Shown: positions 5,879 through 11,490 of the stretch, in pieces | How positions within the stretch are numbered: position 1 is the first letter of the stretch | Layout of the letters: each line of letters begins with the position of its first letter | Notes under the pieces: model-generated | The model's database searches: none | The model's input: the letters and a program-made list of their open reading frames with translations, nothing else | Told to the model about the DNA's origin: nothing | Assembly (NCBI GenBank): GCA_945637645.1 | Contig: CALZDK010000050.1 | Span: 1 to 11,490, forward strand | DNA from: an uncultured Prevotella sp. | GTDB taxonomy: Bacteria; Bacteroidota; Bacteroidia; Bacteroidales; Bacteroidaceae | Reading direction: 5' to 3' | Length of the DNA: 11,490 bases | Translations under genes and position numbers: made by a program

Positions 5879-8194
5879 ATGCAGAAAAATCTTGTAATTG
5901 TAGAGTCTCCTGCCAAAGCGAAGACCATTGAAAAGTTTCTTGGAGAAGACTTCAAGGTGATGTCGAGCTACGGCCACATCCGTGACTTGAAAAAGAAAGA
6001 ACTCAGCATCGATATTGACTCGCTGACACCCGACTACGAAATACCATCAGAAAAGGAAAAGGTGGTAAAGGAACTGAAAAGCAATGCGAAAAGTGCGGAA
6101 AAAGTATGGCTCGCTTCCGATGAAGACCGCGAAGGAGAAGCCATCTCATGGCACCTTTGCGAAGTGCTTGGATTGGATGAGAAGAAGACAAATAGGATTG
6201 TGTTCCACGAGATAACAAAACCCGCAATCCTTGAGGCAATAAAGAACCCACGGCATCTCAACATGAACCTCGTCAACGCACAGCAGGCACGACGGGTGCT
6301 CGACCGCCTCGTGGGTTTCAAACTCTCGCCCGTGCTATGGCGAAAGGTCAAGCCGTCGCTCTCTGCCGGACGTGTGCAGAGTGTGGCAGTAAGGCTCATC
6401 GTGGAACGCGAGAGAGAGATAAAGTCGTTCAAGAGCGAGGACTTCTATAGGGTTTACGGCACGTTTGCCATAACCAACGACGACGGTTCACAGTCGGAAG
6501 TGAAGGCAGAAGTGCCCACACGTTTCAAGACACACGAGGAAGTGACGGATTTCCTGCGTCGCTGCGAGAAAGCTACATTCACAATAGAGTCGATAAGCAA
6601 GAAGCCACTGCACCGTTCGCCGGCACCTCCTTTCACCACATCCACCCTGCAGCAGGAAGCTGCAAGAAAGCTGGGATTCACCGTGTCGCAGACAATGATG
6701 GTGGCGCAACACCTCTACGAGAACGGTCGCATAACCTACATGCGTACCGACTCGGTGAACCTCTCGTCGCTCTGTCTCCAGGCAAGCAAGGACGAGATAA
6801 TCAAGACTTGGGGCAAGGAATACAGCAAGACAAGACAATACCACACACAGTCGAAAGGCGCACAGGAAGCCCACGAGGCAATACGTCCCACCGACATGTC
6901 GAAACCTACCATTGAAGGCAGCATGCAGGAGAAGAGGCTCTATGAGCTGATATGGAAACGCACGGCAGCAAGCCAGATGGCAGACGCGGAAATAGAGAAA
7001 ACCACTGTGAACATCAGCGTCAGTGGATGCCAGGAGCAGTTCGTCACTGGAGGAGAGGTCATAAAGTTCGATGGTTTCATTAAGGTTTATCACGAATCCA
7101 CCGACGACGAGGAACAGCGCGACGACGAGAGCATGCGCCTGTTGCCTCCATTGGAGGAAGGCATGCCTTTGACACGCAGGGAAGTGGCAGCCGTACAGCG
7201 CTTCACACAAAGCCCCATGAGATACAACGAGGCAAGCCTCGTACACAAACTGGAGGAACTCGGCATCGGAAGACCTTCCACCTACGCCCCGACAATAAGC
7301 ACCATACAGCAGCGCGAGTATGTTCACAAGGGCGACAAGAAAGGCGAAGAGCGCACATACACCGTTGACACACTCAAGGGCAAGCAGATTAGCCAGAGCA
7401 CACGCACCGAGATAGTGGGAAGCGACAAGGGTAAGCTCCTCCCTACAGACATAGGCATTGTGGTCAACGACTTCCTGATGCAGTATTTCCCCGGCATAAT
7501 GGACTACAACTTCACGGCAAAGGTGGAGCAGAAGTTCGACGAGATTGCCGAGGGTGGCGAGCTGTGGACAGACATGATGAAGGACTTCTACAAGGACTTC
7601 GAGCCAGAGGTGGAGAAGACAATGAACATACGTGCGGAACACAAAGTGGGCGAGCGCGAATTGGGAAAGGATCCAAAGACAGGAAAACCCGTGTTCGTGA
7701 AGATTGGACGTTTCGGCCCTGTGGTGCAGATAGGAAGTGCCGACGACGCCGAGAAGCCGCTGTTCGCACAGCTCCCCGCCGAGATGAGCCTTGAGAACAT
7801 CACCCTTGAGGAGGCAATGGAACTGTTTAAGTTGCCACGCCAGCTTGGCAAATACGAAAACCTGCCCGTGACCATCGGTGCGGGACGTTTTGGCCCATAT
7901 GTGCTGCACAACAAGAAATATGTCTCGCTGCCAAAAGGTTGCGACCCTATGGCGGTGACACTCGAAGAGGCTGTGAAGCTGATAGAGGGAAAGAGGAAGG
8001 AAGAAGTGCAGCGACACCTCAAAAAATTCGAGGAAGACCCCAAGTTGGAAGTTCTCAACGGACGCTATGGCCCATACATAGCATACGATGGAAAGAACTA
8101 CCGCCTGCCAAAGAATCTCCACGACAAGGCTGCCGAACTGAGCTACGACGAGTGTATGGCTATAGTAAACGACACTCCGCAGAAGAAAAAATAG
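5879..8194 (+). CDS. topA: DNA topoisomerase I (type IA)
   Basis: TopA relaxes negatively supercoiled DNA by passing one strand through a transient break and balances gyrase. The 771-residue protein starts with the Toprim domain: L-V-I-V-E-S-P-A-K-A-K (5-15, acidic E9) and D-E-D-R-E-G-E-A (81-88), which bind Mg2+. G-R-V-Q-S-V-A-V-R-L (164-173) follows. I-T-Y-M-R-T-D-S (285-292) holds the active-site Tyr287 that forms the 5'-phosphotyrosine link. G-I-G-R-P-S-T-Y-A marks a later conserved block. In place of the four-cysteine zinc fingers of E. coli TopA, the C-terminus carries three related repeats with R-[FY]-G-P at about residues 610, 670 and 729, as in other Bacteroidota enzymes. It has its own upstream region and leads a tight operon; aroK starts six bases after its stop. 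Confidence 0.97.
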   Translation: MQKNLVIVESPAKAKTIEKFLGEDFKVMSSYGHIRDLKKKELSIDIDSLTPDYEIPSEKEKVVKELKSNAKSAEKVWLASDEDREGEAISWHLCEVLGLDEKKTNRIVFHEITKPAILEAIKNPRHLNMNLVNAQQARRVLDRLVGFKLSPVLWRKVKPSLSAGRVQSVAVRLIVEREREIKSFKSEDFYRVYGTFAITNDDGSQSEVKAEVPTRFKTHEEVTDFLRRCEKATFTIESISKKPLHRSPAPPFTTSTLQQEAARKLGFTVSQTMMVAQHLYENGRITYMRTDSVNLSSLCLQASKDEIIKTWGKEYSKTRQYHTQSKGAQEAHEAIRPTDMSKPTIEGSMQEKRLYELIWKRTAASQMADAEIEKTTVNISVSGCQEQFVTGGEVIKFDGFIKVYHESTDDEEQRDDESMRLLPPLEEGMPLTRREVAAVQRFTQSPMRYNEASLVHKLEELGIGRPSTYAPTISTIQQREYVHKGDKKGEERTYTVDTLKGKQISQSTRTEIVGSDKGKLLPTDIGIVVNDFLMQYFPGIMDYNFTAKVEQKFDEIAEGGELWTDMMKDFYKDFEPEVEKTMNIRAEHKVGERELGKDPKTGKPVFVKIGRFGPVVQIGSADDAEKPLFAQLPAEMSLENITLEEAMELFKLPRQLGKYENLPVTIGAGRFGPYVLHNKKYVSLPKGCDPMAVTLEEAVKLIEGKRKEEVQRHLKKFEEDPKLEVLNGRYGPYIAYDGKNYRLPKNLHDKAAELSYDECMAIVNDTPQKKK

Positions 8195-8200
8195 CTTAAG

Positions 8201-8731
8201 ATGAAAAGAATAATCCTCATCGGCTACATGGGAGCCGGAAAGACAACAGTAGGCAAACAGCTTGCCGACTCGCTCGGATTGAAGTTCTATGACCTCGACT
8301 GGTATATCGAGACACGAATGCACAGAAAGGTGTCGCAGATCTTCGAAGAGAAGGGCGAGGAGGGATTCCGCATCATAGAGCGGAACATGCTCCATGAGGT
8401 GGCGGAGTTTGAGGACGTGGTGATAAGCTGTGGAGGCGGCACGCCATGCTTCTTCGACAACATCGATTATATGAACTGCCAAGGCGACGTGATATACCTC
8501 AAGGCACGTCCCGACGTGCTCTACAAACACCTTATGATGGGCAAGACAGAACGCCCGCTCATAAAAGGAAAGACAAAGGACGAACTCATGGAGTTCATAA
8601 AACAACAACTTGAAAAAAGAGAACCATTCTATACAAAGGCGCGCCACACCCTTGACGTCAGCCTTATGGACAATTACGAGAAAATAAAAATATCTGTAAA
8701 AAAAGCAAAAGAACTACTGGGAGAAGAATGA
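8201..8731 (+). CDS. aroK: Shikimate kinase
   Basis: This enzyme phosphorylates shikimate at the 3-OH with ATP, the fifth step of the route to chorismate and aromatic amino acids, in the cytoplasm. The 176-residue protein has the P-loop G-Y-M-G-A-G-K-T-T (8-16). D-L-D (31-33) provides a shikimate-binding Asp, and F-R (56-57) the substrate-binding Arg57. G-G-G (78-80) is the Walker B region. R118 in K-T-E-R-P-L is the lid arginine, and R140 in K-R-E-P-F-Y completes the set. The length is normal for the family. It starts six bases after topA, and its stop codon overlaps the speA start in ATGA, which indicates translational coupling. Whether to call it aroK or aroL is a naming choice; a single shikimate kinase is usual in this group. 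Confidence 0.95.
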   Translation: MKRIILIGYMGAGKTTVGKQLADSLGLKFYDLDWYIETRMHRKVSQIFEEKGEEGFRIIERNMLHEVAEFEDVVISCGGGTPCFFDNIDYMNCQGDVIYLKARPDVLYKHLMMGKTERPLIKGKTKDELMEFIKQQLEKREPFYTKARHTLDVSLMDNYEKIKISVKKAKELLGEE

Positions 8732-10620
8732 AAAAATGGACTATTGAAGACTCGAGGGAGCTCTACAACATCAATGGTTGGGGCACCTCCTACTTTGGCA
8801 TCAACGACCGCGGCGATGTTTATGTCACACCATGTAAGAACGACACGCAAATTGACCTGCGTGATGTGATGGACGAACTGGCGTTGAGAGATGTCACGCC
8901 ACCTGTCCTTCTGAGATTTCCAGACATTCTGGACAACCGCATCGAAAAGACGAGCAGCTGTTTCAAAAAGGCGGCGGCAGAGTATGACTTCAAGGGGGAG
9001 AATTTCATTATCTATCCCATAAAGACAAATCAGATGCAACCCGTCGTGGAAGAGATAATAAGCCACGGACGGAAGTTCAACCTCGGATTGGAAGCCGGAT
9101 CAAAGCCAGAACTGCACGCTGTGATAGCGGTTCAATGCCAGAGCGACTCCCTCATCATCTGTAATGGATATAAGGACCAGAGCTATATTGAGCTGGCACT
9201 GTTGGCACAGAAGATGGGAAAGAGAGTGTTCATCGTGGTGGAGAAACCAAACGAGCTGGAACTAATAGCACGCGAGGCAAAAAAACTCAACGTGAAGCCT
9301 AACCTCGGCATCCGCATAAAACTCGCCTCCTCAGGAAGCGGCAAATGGGAAGAGAGCGGAGGCGACGCAAGCAAGTTCGGCCTTACCAGCAGTGAGCTGC
9401 TCGAAGCCCTCGACTTGCTCGACAAGAAAGGCATGCGCGACTGCCTAAGGCTCATACACTTCCACATAGGCAGCCAGATAACGAAGATAAGGCGAATACA
9501 GGCGGCTCTGCGCGAGGCGTCGATGTTCTACATACAGCTACACAAAATGGGCTACAATGTTGATTTCGTCGATTGTGGTGGCGGATTGGGAGTGGATTAC
9601 GACGGCACACGATCGCCAAGCAGCGAGAGTTCCGTAAACTACTCTATACAGGAATATGTCAACGACTGCATCTACACTTTTGTGGATGCGGCAAACAAGA
9701 ACAACCTGCCCCACCCCAACATCATCACAGAAAGCGGACGCTCACTCACCGCACACCACTCGGTGCTCGTCATCGACGTGCTTGAGACAGCTTCACTTCC
9801 TGAGATGCCTGAAGAATATGAGCCGGACGAAAACAGCCACCAACTCGTGAAAGACCTCTACGACATCTGGGACAACCTCAACCAGAGGTCGATGCTCGAG
9901 GATTGGCACGATGCGGAGCAGATACGCGAGGAGTGTCTCGACCTCTTCACCCACGGACTTGTTGACCTCAAGACAAGAGCCGAGATAGAGAGCATGTACT
10001 GGAGCGTCTGCCACGAGATAAACATACTGGCAAAACACCTCAAGCACACGCCGGAGGAACTGATGAACCTTGACAAACTGCTTGCCGACAAGTATTTCTG
10101 CAATTTCTCGCTCTTCCAGTCACTTCCCGACTCGTGGGCAATAGACCAGCTCTTCCCCATAGTGCCAATACAAAGGCTTACGGAGCGTCCCACACGCAGC
10201 GCCACTTTGCAGGACATCACCTGCGACAGCGACGGAAAGATAACCAACTTCGTGACAAACCGCAACAACTCTCACATACTGCCTGTCCACTCGATAAAGA
10301 AAAATGAGATGTACTATCTCGGCGTGTTCCTCGTGGGCGCATACCAGGAAATACTCGGCGACATGCACAATCTTTTCGGCGACACCACGGCGGTTCACAT
10401 CAGCGTGAGGGACAACTCATACCACATCGACCAGATTATCGACGGCGAAACAGTGGCGGAGGTGCTTGACTACGTGCAGTACAACCCGCGCAAACTGGTG
10501 CGCCAGCTTGAGGTGTGGGTGACAAAGAGCGTCAAGGACGGAAAGATAACCCTTGAGGAAGGAAAGGAATTCCTGTCCAACTATCGTTCAGGGCTCTACG
10601 GATACACTTATTTGGAATGA
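8728..10620 (+). CDS. speA: Biosynthetic arginine decarboxylase
   Basis: SpeA uses pyridoxal phosphate to turn L-arginine into agmatine and CO2, the entry to putrescine and spermidine made via agmatine. The 630-residue length fits the large SpeA type (fold III alanine-racemase-like barrel plus helical insert and C-terminal beta domain). Y-P-I-K-T-N-Q (96-102) carries the cofactor lysine K99. F-H-I-G-S-Q-I has its His at about 246. C-G-G-G-L-G-V-D-Y (from about 283) and E-S-G-R (about 335-338) form the phosphate-binding region. F-Q-S-L-P-D-S-W and D-I-T-C-D-S-D-G, with the conserved Cys at about 499, form the C-terminal half of the active site. The start overlaps the aroK stop by four bases, and its own stop overlaps the argB start in the same way, so translation of the three genes is likely coupled. 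Confidence 0.96.
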   Translation: MKKWTIEDSRELYNINGWGTSYFGINDRGDVYVTPCKNDTQIDLRDVMDELALRDVTPPVLLRFPDILDNRIEKTSSCFKKAAAEYDFKGENFIIYPIKTNQMQPVVEEIISHGRKFNLGLEAGSKPELHAVIAVQCQSDSLIICNGYKDQSYIELALLAQKMGKRVFIVVEKPNELELIAREAKKLNVKPNLGIRIKLASSGSGKWEESGGDASKFGLTSSELLEALDLLDKKGMRDCLRLIHFHIGSQITKIRRIQAALREASMFYIQLHKMGYNVDFVDCGGGLGVDYDGTRSPSSESSVNYSIQEYVNDCIYTFVDAANKNNLPHPNIITESGRSLTAHHSVLVIDVLETASLPEMPEEYEPDENSHQLVKDLYDIWDNLNQRSMLEDWHDAEQIREECLDLFTHGLVDLKTRAEIESMYWSVCHEINILAKHLKHTPEELMNLDKLLADKYFCNFSLFQSLPDSWAIDQLFPIVPIQRLTERPTRSATLQDITCDSDGKITNFVTNRNNSHILPVHSIKKNEMYYLGVFLVGAYQEILGDMHNLFGDTTAVHISVRDNSYHIDQIIDGETVAEVLDYVQYNPRKLVRQLEVWVTKSVKDGKITLEEGKEFLSNYRSGLYGYTYLE

Positions 10621-11393
10621 TGGAAAAAATAACAGTGATAAAAGTAGGCGGTGCAGTCGTCGAGGACGAGGCACAGCTGACACAACTCCTACAGGACTTT
10701 TCGGCTATAGAAGGCCGGAAAGTCCTTGTTCATGGAGGTGGAAGAAGGGCTACGAAAGTAGCGGCACAACTCGGCATCGAAACACAGATGGTAAACGGCA
10801 GACGTATTACCGATGCAAGCATGCTCGAGGTGGTGACAATGGTATATGGTGGTTTGGTGAACAAAAACGTGGTGGCACGACTCCAGGCCCAGGGCATCGA
10901 CGCCCTCGGACTTACAGGAGCCGACATCGACGTGATACGCTCACACAAGCGTCCGCTGAAGAATGGCGTTGACTATGGTTTCGTAGGCGACGTTTACAGG
11001 GCAGACGGCGACAAGCTCCACACCCTGATAGAAGCTGGAATTGTGCCTGTCATGGCTCCGCTGACACACGACGGCATGGGAAACATTCTGAACACCAATG
11101 CCGACACCATAGCAGGCGAGACAGCCAAGGCTCTTGCAAAACACTACGACGTAACACTCGTCTTCTGTTTCGAGAAGAAAGGTGTGCTGTCAAATCCCGA
11201 CGACGACGAGAGCGTAATACCCACAATCACTCGTGCCGACTTCGACCGCTATGTGGCTGACGGAACAATAAGCGGAGGCATGATACCAAAGATAGAGAAT
11301 GCCTTCAATGCCATCGACGCAGGCGTTGGCAGAGTGGTGATTACCAAGGCAGACTCCATAGGGCTCAATTTTGGTACAGTCATAGTTAATTGA
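10617..11393 (+). CDS. argB: Acetylglutamate kinase (possibly acting on N-succinylglutamate)
   Basis: ArgB phosphorylates the side-chain carboxylate of N-acylglutamate with ATP, the second step of arginine synthesis. The 258-residue protein has K9-V-G-G (phosphate-binding lysine), H-G-G-G (39-42), V-N-G-R-R-I-T-D around residue 63 (substrate arginine), N-T-N-A-D-T-I-A from about 159, and G-G-M-I-P-K with Lys225. All expected active-site residues of the amino-acid-kinase fold are present. It lacks the N-terminal helix extension of arginine-inhibited forms and has the same length as the E. coli enzyme as I recall it, so feedback inhibition by arginine is unlikely (inference). The ATG at 10617 overlaps the speA stop as ATGA; a second ATG at 10620 is equally possible and removes one residue. 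It is the last gene of the operon. Confidence 0.95.
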   Translation: MMEKITVIKVGGAVVEDEAQLTQLLQDFSAIEGRKVLVHGGGRRATKVAAQLGIETQMVNGRRITDASMLEVVTMVYGGLVNKNVVARLQAQGIDALGLTGADIDVIRSHKRPLKNGVDYGFVGDVYRADGDKLHTLIEAGIVPVMAPLTHDGMGNILNTNADTIAGETAKALAKHYDVTLVFCFEKKGVLSNPDDDESVIPTITRADFDRYVADGTISGGMIPKIENAFNAIDAGVGRVVITKADSIGLNFGTVIVN

Positions 11394-11394
11394 A

Positions 11395-11476
11395 AACGTT
11401 CAATATTGAACATAGAAAGTTGAATTGTTGCACCAGATGTCACGCGCAGCAATTCAACTTTCAACGTTAAACGTTC
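11395..11476. repeat. Long imperfect inverted repeat downstream of argB
   Basis: The core arms 11415-11431 (GAAAGTTGAATTGTTGC) and 11446-11462 (GCAGCAATTCAACTTTC) pair over 17 positions, with one T-G pair that is a wobble in RNA, around a 14-base loop. Outside the core, AACGTTCAA on the left (11395-11403) and TTAAACGTT on the right (11467-11475) pair with one mismatch. The left flank also contains a perfect 14-base palindrome, GTTCAATATTGAAC (11398-11411). AACGTT occurs three times (11395, 11463, 11470). It begins one base after the argB stop codon. This is more elaborate than an ordinary terminator and could be a dispersed intergenic repeat or miniature element. Confidence 0.75.
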
Positions 11477-11490
11477 ATCTTTTTTGTTTT
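11415..11490 (+). terminator. Probable terminator of the topA-aroK-speA-argB operon
   Basis: The 17-pair hairpin just after argB is followed, after the AACGTT copies, by a T-rich tail from 11480 to the window end. If the outer arms also pair, the stem ends about five bases before the T run, a usable geometry for Rho-independent termination. If only the core pairs, the T run is about 18 bases away and the case is weaker. Confidence 0.55.

Noticed and set aside
6488..8647. Very long minus-strand open frame (719 codons) opposite topA and aroK
   Set aside because: It lies wholly antisense to two confidently identified genes, resembles no family I know, and is rich in His, Cys and Leu as expected when codon bias on the coding strand removes stops from the opposite strand.

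Overview
The window looks like ordinary chromosome from a member of the Bacteroidota, most likely Bacteroidales and probably close to Prevotella or Bacteroides. Four things point there: TAnnTTTG promoter boxes with TTTG/TTG about 20 bases upstream, few strong Shine-Dalgarno sequences, a DNA topoisomerase I whose C-terminus is made of non-cysteine repeats, and a topA-aroK-speA-argB order that I recall from this group. The genus call is inference. I found no rRNA, tRNA, CRISPR array, transposase or phage gene.

Layout. Bases 2-151 are the 3' end of a gene whose last 49 residues resemble the C-terminus of LruC/DUF4842 surface proteins. A strong hairpin terminator follows at 179-223. On the minus strand, 354-2282 encodes a membrane-anchored nucleoside-diphosphate-sugar dehydratase of the WbpM/PglF/CapD type, with its own textbook Bacteroidota promoter at 2378-2409. 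Next, also on the minus strand, are a terminator (2449-2483), a small Dabb-domain protein (2533-2838) and a secreted alpha/beta-hydrolase esterase (2912-3733). The esterase diverges from a secreted sialate O-acetylesterase-like SGNH enzyme (3817-5265) across an 83-base region with abutting promoters. A zinc-ribbon Nudix hydrolase (5278-5805) follows the SGNH enzyme after 12 bases.

The right half is a compact plus-strand housekeeping operon: topA (5879-8194), aroK (8201-8731), speA (8728-10620) and argB (10617-11393). Gaps are 6 bases or less and the last two junctions overlap by four bases. The genes cover DNA supercoiling, the shikimate pathway, polyamine synthesis from arginine, and arginine synthesis. 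The operon ends in a long inverted repeat with a T-rich tail (11395-11490).

How the genes work together. The two divergent esterases plausibly remove acetyl or other acyl groups from plant or host glycans. ArgB feeds arginine synthesis and SpeA converts arginine to agmatine for polyamines, so supply and use of arginine are encoded side by side. The dehydratase would provide 6-deoxy-amino sugars for capsule, O-antigen or protein glycans. I see no convincing undescribed system. The points most worth a second look are the terminal inverted repeat, the shared divergent promoter region, the altered active-site block of the SGNH esterase and the true substrate of ArgB.
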